Source: Alphaproteobacteria bacterium
Lineage (GTDB): Bacteria; Pseudomonadota; Alphaproteobacteria; Caulobacterales; Maricaulaceae
Assembly (NCBI GenBank): GCA_016124675.1
Contig: WGNG01000003.1
Coordinates: 1 to 64,000 of the forward strand
Reading direction: 5' to 3'
Length of the DNA: 64,000 bases
Shown here: in pieces, positions 35,085 through 44,375 of the stretch
How the letters are laid out: every line of letters begins with the position of its first letter
Numbering within the stretch: position 1 is the first letter of the stretch
The notes under the pieces: model-generated
The model's database searches: none
Told to the model about the DNA's origin: nothing
Seen by the model: only the letters and a program-made list of their open reading frames with translations
Translations under genes and position numbers: made by a program

Positions 35085-37021
35085 TCGCCCGACTTGCCCG
35101 CATGACCGGCGTGCTCCTGTGCGCCTTCATCGTGATGACCGGCGCCGCGCTCGCGCAGGACGGCGAGCGCACCACGCTGAATTTCCGCAATGCCGAAATG
35201 ACCGCGTTCATCGAGGATATGGCGGCGCTCACCGGCTATACCTTTGTGGTGGACCCGCAGATCCGCGGCGTGGTCAACATCACCTCCCAGGGACCGGTGA
35301 CGCGCGAGGAAGCGTTCCAGGTATTCCTGGCGACCCTGCGCGTCCATGGCTTCAGCGCGGTCCGCACGGCGCCGGGCGTGTACCAGATCCGCGCCGAGCG
35401 CGAGGGCGCCCGATCCGGGGCGCCGCTGGGCGCGGGGGACGGCCAGTTCCGCACCTCGGTCATCCGGCTGCAGGCGGCCAGCGCCCGCGAGGCGGTGCGC
35501 ACGCTGGCCTCGATGGTCAGCGCGGTGGGCACGATCACGGCGCTCGAAAGCGGCAATTCGGTCGTGGTGGTGGACTATGCGTCCAATGTCGCCGCCATCG
35601 AGCAGGCCCTGCGCGCACTGGACCGGGACAATTCCGTTATCGAGATGGTCGAGCTTGAGAACGTGTCGGCCGACGAAATGGCGCGCATCATCGAGCGCCT
35701 GCGCCTGCCGGCCTTCCAGGGCGAGGACAATCGCCGGTTTGCATTCAACCTGGCCCCGGTGCCGGCCTCCAACACGCTGCTGATCCGCGGCGAGGCGGCG
35801 GCTGTGAGCGACATCATCGCGCTGGTGCGCCGGGTGGATGCCGTCAGCCGCTCCAATCAGAGCTTCCGGGTCATTGCGCTCAATCATGCTGACGGCGCTG
35901 CGCTGCTGCCGATCCTCGAACAGGTGTCGGTCAGCCTGGCGCCGGCGGGCGGCGAGGGCGACGCGCCGCGACAGGCCTCGATCGCCCATCACGCGCCCAC
36001 CAACACGGTCGTGGTCAATGCCGATCCCGATCAGCTGCGCGAGCTGGAGCTGGTGATCCGCCAGCTGGATGTGCGCCGCCCGCAGGTGCTGGTCGAGGCG
36101 ATCATTGTGGAGATTTCCGACCAGGCCGCGCGCGATCTGGGCGTGCAGCTTCTCCTGTCCGGTGATGGCGGCAGCGCGACGCCCTTCCTGTCGACCCGCT
36201 ATGGCGCCTCGCCTGACAGCCTGACCATCGCCGGCGGGCTGATCGCCCAGTCGGATGACGAGGCGTCAGAATCGCTGCGCGAGGCGGCGATCCAGTCCCT
36301 GCTGCGCTCCAGCGGCGCCCTGATCGGCGTCGGCGGCCAGAACGCCAATGGCGCGATTTTCGGCGCGATCCTCAATGCGCTTGAGAGCGATTCCAGCTCC
36401 AACATCCTGTCCAAGCCCTCCATCCTGACGCTCGACAACGAGGAAGCCTCCATCATTGTCGGCCAGCAAATCCCGATCACGACGGGCGAGGTCTTGGGGT
36501 CGAACAACGCCAATCCCTTCCGCACCATCGAGCGCCAGGATGTCGGCGTGCAACTGAGCGTGCGGCCGCAGATTTCCGATGGCGACACGATCCGGCTGAC
36601 CTTGCGCCAGGAAGTGTCGTCGGTGGCCGGGCCGGTCAGTCAGACCTTCGCCGAGCTGGTGACCAATAATCGCGCGATCGAAACGACGGTGCTGGCCGAT
36701 GACGGCGAGATCATCGTGCTGGGCGGGCTCATCGAACGCGATGACCAGGTCGCCGATAGCGGCGTGCCGGGGCTGCGGCGCATCCCGGTTCTGGGCCGGG
36801 CGTTCCGCAATGAGGGCCGGTCAGAGCGGCGGACCAATCTGGTCGTGTTCATCCGTCCCACCATCGTGCGCAGCGCCGCCGACATGCGCGCGCTGGCGGT
36901 GGAGGCTTACGCGAACGCGTCCGAGGAGCAGCGTCGCGCCACGAATGGCCGGAGCTCCAGCCTTGAAGAGCTGGTCCACATCATGATGGACGCGCCGCCT
37001 CCACCCGCAGGAGGTCAGTAG
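35081..37021 (+). CDS. gspD: type II secretion secretin
   Basis: 646 residues with a signal peptide ending at GAALA|Q. The N0 domain starts at LNFRNAEMTAFIEDMAALTGYTF, and N1-N3 repeats follow (VIRLQAASAREAV, VELENVSADEMARII, VIALNHADGAALLPIL). The secretin core runs from about 340 to 600, with VLVEAIIVEISD, SKPSILTLDNEEA, VGQQIPITTG and VLGGLIERDD. It forms the outer-membrane channel of the T2SS. The end is short, with no long pilotin-binding S domain. Confidence 0.96.
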   Translation: MIARLARMTGVLLCAFIVMTGAALAQDGERTTLNFRNAEMTAFIEDMAALTGYTFVVDPQIRGVVNITSQGPVTREEAFQVFLATLRVHGFSAVRTAPGVYQIRAEREGARSGAPLGAGDGQFRTSVIRLQAASAREAVRTLASMVSAVGTITALESGNSVVVVDYASNVAAIEQALRALDRDNSVIEMVELENVSADEMARIIERLRLPAFQGEDNRRFAFNLAPVPASNTLLIRGEAAAVSDIIALVRRVDAVSRSNQSFRVIALNHADGAALLPILEQVSVSLAPAGGEGDAPRQASIAHHAPTNTVVVNADPDQLRELELVIRQLDVRRPQVLVEAIIVEISDQAARDLGVQLLLSGDGGSATPFLSTRYGASPDSLTIAGGLIAQSDDEASESLREAAIQSLLRSSGALIGVGGQNANGAIFGAILNALESDSSSNILSKPSILTLDNEEASIIVGQQIPITTGEVLGSNNANPFRTIERQDVGVQLSVRPQISDGDTIRLTLRQEVSSVAGPVSQTFAELVTNNRAIETTVLADDGEIIVLGGLIERDDQVADSGVPGLRRIPVLGRAFRNEGRSERRTNLVVFIRPTIVRSAADMRALAVEAYANASEEQRRATNGRSSSLEELVHIMMDAPPPPAGGQ

Positions 37022-37029
37022 CACCAGCG

Positions 37030-38505
37030 ATGGCGACAGGCCTCCTGACATACGCGTTCGCCCGCGAAAACGGGATCGCTTTCGAGCCCGGCGACGCCCC
37101 GGCTTTCCTGATGCGCGAGGGGGCCAACAGGCTGGCGCTGGCCGAAGCCGTGCGTGCGGCGGGCGGGGCGGCGCCCGTCAGGACGCTGCCGGACGCGGCG
37201 TTCGACCGGGCGCTGTCGGAGATCTATGCGGCCAACACGCTGGCGGCGTCGCGCGACGAGGCGGGGCAGGGCGACAGCCTGTCGAGGCTGATCGAAGACA
37301 TGCCGCAGGCTGAAGACCTGCTCGCCTCGGATTCCGAGGCGCCGGTGATCCGGCTGATCAATGGCCTCGTGGCCGACGCGATCCGCGCCGGCGCGTCCGA
37401 TATCCATGTGGAGCCGTTCGAGGACCGGGTCGCGGTGCGGTTCCGCCTCGATGGCGTGCTGGACGAACGTGTCAGCCTGCCGCCCAATCTGGCGCCGGCG
37501 CTGGTCTCGCGACTGAAGGTGATGGCCCGGCTCGACATCGCCGAGCGGCGCGTCCCGCAGGATGGCCGGGTGACCCTGACGCTGGCGGGCCGCGGCGTGG
37601 ACGTGCGCGTTTCCACCTTGCCGTCGCGCCATGGCGAACGGGTGGTGATGCGCCTGCTGGAAAAGAACAGCGCGCTCATGGCGATCCACGCGCTGGGCAT
37701 GCCCGAAGCGGTGGCGTCGGGCTATCGCCGCGCGCTGGCCCAGCCCAACGGGATCGTGCTCGTCACCGGGCCGACCGGATCGGGCAAGACCACCACGCTC
37801 TATGCCGGCCTCACCGCGCTCAATGACCAGACCCGCAACATCCTCACCATCGAGGACCCGGTGGAGTATGCGGTGGACGGGATTGGCCAGACACAGGTCA
37901 ACACCCGCGTCGGCATGACCTTCGCGGCTGGCCTGCGCGCCATCCTGCGCCAGGACCCCGACATCGTCATGGTGGGCGAGATACGCGATGGTGAAACCGC
38001 GCGTATTGCGGTTCAGGCCAGCCTGACCGGCCACCTCGTCCTGTCGACGGTCCACACCAATTCAGCCGCCGCTGCGATCGCGCGGCTCAAGGACATGGGC
38101 ATTGAGAGCTATCTGCTCGCCAGCACGCTGAGCGCCGTGCTGGCCCAGCGTCTGGTGCGCCGCCTGTGCAGCCACTGCCATGAGCCATACGAGGCGAGCG
38201 AGCGGGAAAAGGCGCTCGCCGGCGTCGCCGGGCCCCTGACGCTGTACGCGCCGCGCGGATGCGAGGCCTGCCACCATACCGGCTTCGCCGGGCGTCAGGG
38301 CGTCTATGAGATCATCACGGTGGACGAGGCCTTGCGCAGCCTGATCCACGACAATGCGCGCGAAGCGGACCTTGCGCGCCACGCCTTTGCAGGCGGCGGC
38401 GGCCTGTTCGAGGCGGGGCTGGACCTTGCCCGCTCGGGCGCGACCACCCTGGCTGAAGTGCTGCGCGTCTGCCGCGAGGAGGGCGAACGCGATGCCCGCC
38501 TTTGA
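37030..38505 (+). CDS. gspE: type II secretion ATPase
   Basis: 491 residues. Walker A GPTGSGKTTTLY lies at about 247-258, and the Asp box (TIEDPVEY), Walker B (QDPDIVMVGEIRD) and His box (LTGHLVLSTVHTN) follow in order. A four-cysteine zinc site (CSHC near 380, CEAC near 411) is typical of GspE. It powers pseudopilus assembly from the cytosolic face. The 8-base gap after gspD is the widest at the start of the operon; gspF overlaps its end by 14 bases. Confidence 0.96.
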   Translation: MATGLLTYAFARENGIAFEPGDAPAFLMREGANRLALAEAVRAAGGAAPVRTLPDAAFDRALSEIYAANTLAASRDEAGQGDSLSRLIEDMPQAEDLLASDSEAPVIRLINGLVADAIRAGASDIHVEPFEDRVAVRFRLDGVLDERVSLPPNLAPALVSRLKVMARLDIAERRVPQDGRVTLTLAGRGVDVRVSTLPSRHGERVVMRLLEKNSALMAIHALGMPEAVASGYRRALAQPNGIVLVTGPTGSGKTTTLYAGLTALNDQTRNILTIEDPVEYAVDGIGQTQVNTRVGMTFAAGLRAILRQDPDIVMVGEIRDGETARIAVQASLTGHLVLSTVHTNSAAAAIARLKDMGIESYLLASTLSAVLAQRLVRRLCSHCHEPYEASEREKALAGVAGPLTLYAPRGCEACHHTGFAGRQGVYEIITVDEALRSLIHDNAREADLARHAFAGGGGLFEAGLDLARSGATTLAEVLRVCREEGERDARL

Positions 38506-39721
38506 ATACAGCGCCCTCGACACGACGGGCCGGCGCACAAGGGGCGTGATTTCCGCGCCGTCGGGCGCTGCCGCGCGCGCCGAGCTGCGCCGGCGTCAGC
38601 TGGCGCCCCTGACCATTGACCGGGCCGGTGACAAGCCGGCGGCGTCTGCGCGTTTCAATCTGCCGGGGATGGCGCGCAACCGCTCCATGCCCGCTTCGGC
38701 GCGCCTGCTTATGACACGCCAGCTCGCCACTCTGGTGGAGGCAGGGCTGCCTTTGGCGGAGGCGCTGGAGATCGTCGCGGCCCAGACCGTCAATGCGGCG
38801 TCGCGCCGGATCCTCATCACGCTGCGCGAGCGGGTGCTGGAGGGCGAGCGCCTCTCCGGGGCCATGCTCGCCTTTCCCGGCAGCTTCCCGCCCGTGTACC
38901 GGGCGATGGTGGCGGCGGGCGAAAGCTCCGGCGCTCTCGGCAGCGTGCTCGACCGTCTGGCCGCCCATCTTGAGAAATCGGCGGCGCTATCGCGCAAAGT
39001 CATGACGGCGCTGATCTATCCGTGCGCGCTGGCGGTGACGGCGATGACTGTGATCGCGGTGCTGATGACCGCCATCGTGCCGCGCCTGGCCGAACAGTTT
39101 GACTCCATGAGCATCACCCTGCCGGTGCTGACACAGGCCATCATCGCGATGTCGCAGTTTCTCCAGGCGGGGTGGATGTTCCTGCTGGCCGGGCTGGCGG
39201 CGGCGGTCATCGGCCTGCGGGTGCTATTGCGCCGGCGGGCGGTGCGTGACCGGCTGGACCGGATCAGCCTGTCCGTGCCGCTGCTGGGCGGGTTCCTGCG
39301 CCGGGTGGAGGCGGCCCGCTTTGCACGCACGCTGAGCGTCCTGCTCGCGGCGGGCACAGTGCTGCCCGATGCGTTGCGGGCGGCGCGCAAGGCTGCCACC
39401 AACGCCCATATCGGCGCCTGCCTTGAGGAGGTGGTTGCGCAGGTGGAGACCGGGCGCACGCTCTCGTCAGCGCTTGAAAGCGCCCGCTTCCTGCCTGCCC
39501 TGACGCTGCACATGATTGCGGCCGGGGAACGATCCGCCGCGCTCGATTCCATGCTGCCGCGCGCTGCCGACCAGCTTGAAGGCGAGCTTGAAAGCGCCAG
39601 CAGCACGGCGCTCAGCCTGCTGGAGCCCGCCATCATCATCGTAATGGGCGCGATCGTCGCCCTGATCGTGCTGTCGATCTTGCTGCCAATCCTACAGCTC
39701 AACACGCTGGCGCTTGGCTGA
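38492..39721 (+). CDS. gspF: type II secretion inner-membrane platform protein F
   Basis: 409 residues from ATG 38492. The start MPAFEYSALDTTGRRTRGVI is the GspF signature. Two repeated cytosolic T2SSF domains (about 70-190 and 270-390) alternate with membrane helices at about 172-196, 228-247 and 378-400. Each domain carries the LxxGxxLxxAL pattern (TLVEAGLPLAEAL; VLLAAGTVLPDAL). It anchors the ATPase to the assembly platform. Confidence 0.95.
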   Translation: MPAFEYSALDTTGRRTRGVISAPSGAAARAELRRRQLAPLTIDRAGDKPAASARFNLPGMARNRSMPASARLLMTRQLATLVEAGLPLAEALEIVAAQTVNAASRRILITLRERVLEGERLSGAMLAFPGSFPPVYRAMVAAGESSGALGSVLDRLAAHLEKSAALSRKVMTALIYPCALAVTAMTVIAVLMTAIVPRLAEQFDSMSITLPVLTQAIIAMSQFLQAGWMFLLAGLAAAVIGLRVLLRRRAVRDRLDRISLSVPLLGGFLRRVEAARFARTLSVLLAAGTVLPDALRAARKAATNAHIGACLEEVVAQVETGRTLSSALESARFLPALTLHMIAAGERSAALDSMLPRAADQLEGELESASSTALSLLEPAIIIVMGAIVALIVLSILLPILQLNTLALG

Positions 39722-39741
39722 CGCCCAGAAGGAGCCCCGCC

Positions 39742-40191
39742 ATGAAGTCCGTCCAGACACCCCGCAACCATCCGGAAGCCGGCTTCACGCTCGTCGAGAT
39801 CATGGTCGTCGTCGTGATTATCGGCCTGCTCGCGACTGTGGTCGTGCTCAATGTCCTGCCCAGTCAGGACCGGGCGCGCATCGAGAAGGCGCGCGCCGAT
39901 ATCGGCCGGATCGAGCAGGCCGTCGAGATGTTCCGCCTCGACATGGGCCGCTATCCCACCACCGATGAGGGCCTTGAGGTGCTGGTCACGGCGCCGGCCG
40001 ATGCGCGCCTGGCCGCGCGCTTTCCCGAAGGCGGCTATATCAACCGCCTGCCGGAGGATCCCTGGGGTGGCAGCTATCAGTACATGTCGCCGGGCGAGCA
40101 TGGGCGGTTTGACGTGTGGTCGCACGGCGCCGACGCCCGCCCGGGCGGCGAAGGCAATGACGCCGACATCGGAAACTGGGACGTGCAATGA
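39742..40191 (+). CDS. gspG: type II secretion major pseudopilin
   Basis: 149 residues. The leader is cleaved after Gly14 (PEAG|FTLVEIMVVVVIIG) and the mature protein has Glu at +5. The C-terminal calcium-loop region (RFDVWSHGAD, GNDADIGNWD) is that of GspG, which builds the pseudopilus. AAGGAG is well placed before the ATG. Gly/Phe cleavage requires a prepilin peptidase, probably the one at 26990. Confidence 0.96.
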   Translation: MKSVQTPRNHPEAGFTLVEIMVVVVIIGLLATVVVLNVLPSQDRARIEKARADIGRIEQAVEMFRLDMGRYPTTDEGLEVLVTAPADARLAARFPEGGYINRLPEDPWGGSYQYMSPGEHGRFDVWSHGADARPGGEGNDADIGNWDVQ

Positions 40192-40694
40192 CGTCTGCGC
40201 GGCGCCAGGGCCAGGAGGGCGGGTTCTCGCTCGTCGAGGTGATGATCGTCATCGCCATCATCGCCCTTGTCTCGGTGACAGCGGTCACCCAGATCGCCCC
40301 GCCGCGCAGCGCGCTGGACACCGAAGCGGCGCGCCTGGTGCTGCGGCTGGAGACCGCGCGCCGGCACGCGCTGATGACCGGCGCGCCCCTTGGTTTTGCT
40401 GTGGATGGCGACGGCGCCGGGTATGCCTTTCTGGACCTGCAGGCGGACGGCTGGCGCGTGCGCCACGGGGACCGGACCCTCGGCCCGGCGCGCCTCACCG
40501 AGGGCGTCGACCTGACGCTGACCGGCGCCGGCCTGCGGGGTGATCCGGACAGCGCCGGCCTGCCGGCGCCAGACCTCTGGTTTGACCCTGCCGGAGCGGA
40601 GCCGCCTGCGGGCCTCAGCCTGAGACAGGGCGGACGCGAGGTCAGCATCAGCGTGTCGAGCCATGCTCCGGTCGAGGCGCGCCATGCGGACTGA
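40188..40694 (+). CDS. gspH: type II secretion minor pseudopilin H
   Basis: 168 residues, overlapping gspG as ATGA. The leader is cleaved after Gly12 (EGG|FSLVEVMIVIAIIALV), with Glu at +5. The sequence LDTEAARLVLRLETARRHALMTGAPLGF is typical of GspH. Minor pseudopilins H-K form the tip complex that starts pseudopilus assembly. Confidence 0.9.
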   Translation: MTSARRQGQEGGFSLVEVMIVIAIIALVSVTAVTQIAPPRSALDTEAARLVLRLETARRHALMTGAPLGFAVDGDGAGYAFLDLQADGWRVRHGDRTLGPARLTEGVDLTLTGAGLRGDPDSAGLPAPDLWFDPAGAEPPAGLSLRQGGREVSISVSSHAPVEARHAD

Positions 40695-41052
40695 GGCCGG
40701 GTTCTCTCTCATTGAAATGCTGGCGGCGCTCTCGGTGCTGGCCATTGCGGGCCTGGCTCTGGTGCAGGCTCTGACCCAGTCGGCGCGCGCTGGCGTCATG
40801 TCCGAGGATCGCGCCCTGGCCGCCCTGGCCGCGGAAAATGTGATGGCGGACTGGCGGCTCGAGGCACAGGGCGCGACGCGGCCGGCGCAAGGAGACTACG
40901 AGTTTGCTGGCCGCGCCTATGAGTGGCGCATCCAGAGCGCGCCGACGCCGGAGGCAGGGCTGGTGCGGGTCACGCTGGAAATCTCGCCTCGGGGAAGCCG
41001 CGCCGGCGAGCCGTTCCATACACTCACGCGGTTCGAGCGGACGGGCCCATGA
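40684..41052 (+). CDS. gspI: type II secretion minor pseudopilin I
   Basis: 122 residues from ATG 40684, chosen because GAGG is at good distance and the leader becomes a normal MRTEAG|FSLIEML; an ATG at 40663 is in frame. AAENVMADWRL is the GspI family segment. It overlaps gspH by 11 bases and gspJ by ATGA. Confidence 0.9.
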   Translation: MRTEAGFSLIEMLAALSVLAIAGLALVQALTQSARAGVMSEDRALAALAAENVMADWRLEAQGATRPAQGDYEFAGRAYEWRIQSAPTPEAGLVRVTLEISPRGSRAGEPFHTLTRFERTGP

Positions 41053-41687
41053 CGCGCGAGGCGGGGTTCACGCTGGTTGAGGTCATGGTGGCGCTGGGCA
41101 TATTCGCCCTTGTGGGCGTGATGTGCACCGGCCTGCTGGTGACCACGATCGATGCGCGCGACCGGCAAGAGGCGGCGATGGACCGGCTGAGCGAGTTGCA
41201 GCATGTGCGCACGCTGTGGCGCGAGGACGCCGCCCAGATGGTGCTGCGCCCGCATCGCACCGCCGATGGCGGCTATTCCGGCCCGGCGCTGGCGGGACCG
41301 CAGACGGATTTTCTGGCGCCGCGCGCTGACGCCGGTCGGCTCGCCGCCTTTTCCCGGCGCGGACGGCCCAATCCGGGCGGCGCCGCAGAGCGGTCGAGCC
41401 TCATTCGCGTGGTGTGGCGGGTCGAGGACGGCGCTCTGGTGCGCGAGGTCTGGACGGCGGTCGATCCGGCGCCGGCCAGCACGCCGTCTGCCATGGTGCT
41501 CGCTCAGGGTCTTGAGGATGTATCGGTGCAGTTTCGCTATGGCCGCAACTGGCTGAATGCGCCGCCTGATGCAGGGCGTAACAGCGATGCGGCGATGCCG
41601 GAGGCGATGCGCCTTGTCTATCGCGACCCCCAGGGGCGCGAGATCGAGCACATCGCCCTGACAAGCCTTGGCGGAGGCGCGTCATGA
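41049..41687 (+). CDS. gspJ: type II secretion minor pseudopilin J
   Basis: 212 residues. The leader MTREAG|FTLVEVMVALGIFAL has Glu at +5. The body matches GspJ in DRQEAAMDRLSELQHVRTLWREDAAQ and in the late VSVQFRYG segment. It overlaps both gspI and gspK by ATGA. Confidence 0.92.
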   Translation: MTREAGFTLVEVMVALGIFALVGVMCTGLLVTTIDARDRQEAAMDRLSELQHVRTLWREDAAQMVLRPHRTADGGYSGPALAGPQTDFLAPRADAGRLAAFSRRGRPNPGGAAERSSLIRVVWRVEDGALVREVWTAVDPAPASTPSAMVLAQGLEDVSVQFRYGRNWLNAPPDAGRNSDAAMPEAMRLVYRDPQGREIEHIALTSLGGGAS

Positions 41688-42670
41688 CCTGCAAGGCGCC
41701 AGGGGGCAAGGATCGCGGCGCGGCGCTGGTGACGGCGCTGATGGTGGTGGCGTTCATGGCGGCGGTGAGCGTTTCGCTGGTGGAGATGATGCGCCACACG
41801 CTGCAGCGCACCAGCGTGTTTCAGGACCGGGTCCAGGCGGGCGCCTATCTCGATGGCGCGCAGGCCTATGGCGAGGTCCTGCTTGCCCGCTTCGCCGGCG
41901 ACGGGACGTCCGCCTTCACCCCCGAAGGTCCCTGGGACGGGCAGGTTCGCGTGTTTCCGGTGGAGGGCGGCCAGCTGGCGGCGCGCATCCGCGACCAGAA
42001 TAACTGCCTGAACATCAACGCGCTTCATGCCGGCGGCGAGGGCGAGTCGGATGACGCCGCGGCGGAACGTCTGCGCGCCCTTGCGGCGGCGCTGGATGTG
42101 CCGCAAGCCGAGACTGAAGACCTGATCGCGCAGGCTGCGGACTGGATCGACGCCGACCGCTCCGCCCGTCCCGGCGGCGCCGAGGATGACGCGTATCTCA
42201 ACCGGTCCATGGCGCACCGGGCGGCCAATCAGCCGTTTGTGGAGCTTGCCGAGCTGCGGCTGCTCCCGGTAATGACACCGGCGCTCTATCAGCGTCTGGC
42301 GCCCTATCTGTGCGTCCTGCCCGCCAGCCTGCAGCCGCCGTTGAATGTGAACACCTTGCAGCCAGACCAGAGTGTGCTGATCACCGCCCTGACCGGAGGC
42401 GCCGTCAGCCTGCAGGCGGCCGATCAGGTCCTGTTCCGGCGTCCTTCGACCGGGTTTGCGAGCGTCGAAGCCTTCTGGGCTGATCCCGCCTTTGCGGAGA
42501 TCGGCGAGGATGATCGCCCCGCCGGCGCCATCGCCTTGCGGTCGGAATGGTTCGAGCTGGAGCTGTCGGTCGAGTTGGCCGATGTGCGCCTTGTGCGCGT
42601 GCAGACCGTGCGCATGGACCGTACGGGCGGATTTGCGCGCCTGCCCCCGGTGCAAGGAGCGGTGCTGTGA
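41684..42670 (+). CDS. gspK: type II secretion minor pseudopilin K
   Basis: 328 residues, the largest pseudopilin as expected for GspK. The leader ends KDRG|AALVTALMVVAFMAA and lacks the +5 glutamate, the known feature that puts GspK at the pseudopilus tip. The helical insert domain (LRALAAALDVPQAETEDLIAQAADWIDAD) and LNVNTLQPDQSVLITAL are family segments. The end overlaps gspL. Confidence 0.93.
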   Translation: MTCKAPGGKDRGAALVTALMVVAFMAAVSVSLVEMMRHTLQRTSVFQDRVQAGAYLDGAQAYGEVLLARFAGDGTSAFTPEGPWDGQVRVFPVEGGQLAARIRDQNNCLNINALHAGGEGESDDAAAERLRALAAALDVPQAETEDLIAQAADWIDADRSARPGGAEDDAYLNRSMAHRAANQPFVELAELRLLPVMTPALYQRLAPYLCVLPASLQPPLNVNTLQPDQSVLITALTGGAVSLQAADQVLFRRPSTGFASVEAFWADPAFAEIGEDDRPAGAIALRSEWFELELSVELADVRLVRVQTVRMDRTGGFARLPPVQGAVL

Positions 42671-43887
42671 GCGCGCGGCTGATCCTTCGCCTTCCCGCCA
42701 CCCCCGGCGAGCCGTTTGACTGGGCCTTGGTCTCGCCGGCCGAAGGCGTGCTGATGGAGGGGCGCGGCGACAGCGTGGGCGGGCTGGCCGAAGGGACGGT
42801 CATCGACTGCGTCGTGGCGCTGATCCCGGCTGATCTGATGCATCTGCGGCATGTGTCGATCCCGGCGCGCAGCGAGCGCGCCGCACAGCAGGCCGCGCCC
42901 TTTGCCATCGAGGAATATCTGGCGGCGCCGCTGGACACCCAGCTCATCGCCTGCGGCCTGCCCGACGGCGCCAATCAGCGCTGGGTCGCGGCGCTTGATT
43001 CCGGGCTCGCCGGCGCCTGGCGCGCGCTGGCGGAGCGCGTGGGAATCCGCCCGGTCCATGCCGTGTCCGAGGCGATGCTCCTGTCGCCCGGCGAGGACGC
43101 GCTGGCGTGCGCCTTCATCGACGGACGCATTATCTGGCGCAGCCGTTCCGGCGCGGGTGGCCTGGCGGGCGGCGCACCGGATGCCGTGTCTGATCTGGTG
43201 CTGCCGGCGCTTGCCGGCGCTGTCAGCGCGCAGACGATCTCGCTGTCGGGCGGGCACGCCTCCCACCATGCCGCGCTGGACGGCTATCCGGTGCGCCATG
43301 GCCCGGCGCTGGATGTCTATCAGGCCGCGGCCGCGCTTGATCTCGCCACGCTCAAGGCGGCCCCGGCGGTGCTCGGCCCCCGCCTGGCGGCGTCTGCAGA
43401 CTGGGCGGCGGTCCTGCAGCCGTGGGCGCGCGCGGCGGCGCTGGCGCTGACGGCGGGCGCGCTGGCGCTGGCGACCGTGGCGGCCGAGGGCGTGTGGCTG
43501 TCGCGGGAGGCGCAGCGGTTTGAGGCCGCCAGCCTCGCCGCCTTCACCGCCGCCTTCCCGGATGTGCGCCGTGTGGTGAACCCGCGCGTGCAGCTGGAGC
43601 AGCGCCTGCGCGAGATGGATGTGGCGTCAGGCGGCGGGGACAGCTTCCTGGCGCTCACCTCCGCGCTGGCGGGCGTCGTCAGCGATGCCCCGCATATCGA
43701 CATCACCGCCGTCCGGTTTCAGGCGGACCGCGCCGAGCTTTCGGTGGCGGCGCGCTACCGGGACTTTGCCGATTTCGAAGCGCTCCGTTCGGCGGGGGAG
43801 GCGGCCGGGCTTCAGCTTGAGGACGCCGGCGCCCGGCAAGGTGCGGATGGCGTCGACGGGGAGTTCATCGTGAGGTGGCGCGAATGA
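42667..43887 (+). CDS. gspL: type II secretion protein L
   Basis: 406 residues from GTG 42667, a GTGA overlap with gspK. The cytosolic actin-like domain fills the first ~250 residues (VIDCVVALIPADLMHLRHVSIP, QQAAPFAIEEYLA). One membrane helix at about 257-279 is followed by a periplasmic ferredoxin-like domain. GspL recruits GspE to the membrane and pairs with GspM. Confidence 0.9.
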   Translation: MSARLILRLPATPGEPFDWALVSPAEGVLMEGRGDSVGGLAEGTVIDCVVALIPADLMHLRHVSIPARSERAAQQAAPFAIEEYLAAPLDTQLIACGLPDGANQRWVAALDSGLAGAWRALAERVGIRPVHAVSEAMLLSPGEDALACAFIDGRIIWRSRSGAGGLAGGAPDAVSDLVLPALAGAVSAQTISLSGGHASHHAALDGYPVRHGPALDVYQAAAALDLATLKAAPAVLGPRLAASADWAAVLQPWARAAALALTAGALALATVAAEGVWLSREAQRFEAASLAAFTAAFPDVRRVVNPRVQLEQRLREMDVASGGGDSFLALTSALAGVVSDAPHIDITAVRFQADRAELSVAARYRDFADFEALRSAGEAAGLQLEDAGARQGADGVDGEFIVRWRE

Positions 43888-44375
43888 CCGGCGTCCTGAT
43901 CGCCTATTGGCGGGGCTTGAGCGTGCGCGAGCAGGGGCTGGTCCTCGCCGTGTCGCTGCTGATCAGCGCCTTGCTGGTCTGGCTTGTGATCGTGCAGCCG
44001 CTGGTGTCATGGCGCGACAGCGCGCGCGACGTCTATATAGACAATGCCATGACTTATTTCGCGGTGGCCAACGGGATCGCGCGCCTGGACGCCCTGCAGC
44101 GCGCCGGCACAGCCTCACCGGCGGGTGAGCGCGAGCCGGTGCGCAGCGCGGTCGCGGGCGCGGCCAGCCAGGCCGGGATTGTCCTGTCGCGCGTGCTGCC
44201 CGATGAGGCGGGGCGGCTGAATATCTGGATTGATGCGGCGGAGCCGGTGACCCTGATGCGCTGGCTTGAGGCGCTGTCCCGCGACCATGGCGTCGTCGTG
44301 GTCCGGGCCAATCTCGAGCAGACCGGCGCCGGCCCGCTGCGCGCCCAGCTGCTGTTGGCGAGGGGCGGAGCATGA
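43884..44375 (+). CDS. gspM: type II secretion protein M
   Basis: 163 residues from ATG 43884, which overlaps the gspL stop as ATGA. LSVREQGLVLAVSLLISALLVWLVIV is the short cytosolic start plus single membrane helix typical of GspM. A periplasmic domain follows (VMRWLEALSRDHG-like segment near residue 130). Sequence conservation of GspM is always low; position in the operon supports the call. Confidence 0.85.
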   Translation: MTGVLIAYWRGLSVREQGLVLAVSLLISALLVWLVIVQPLVSWRDSARDVYIDNAMTYFAVANGIARLDALQRAGTASPAGEREPVRSAVAGAASQAGIVLSRVLPDEAGRLNIWIDAAEPVTLMRWLEALSRDHGVVVVRANLEQTGAGPLRAQLLLARGGA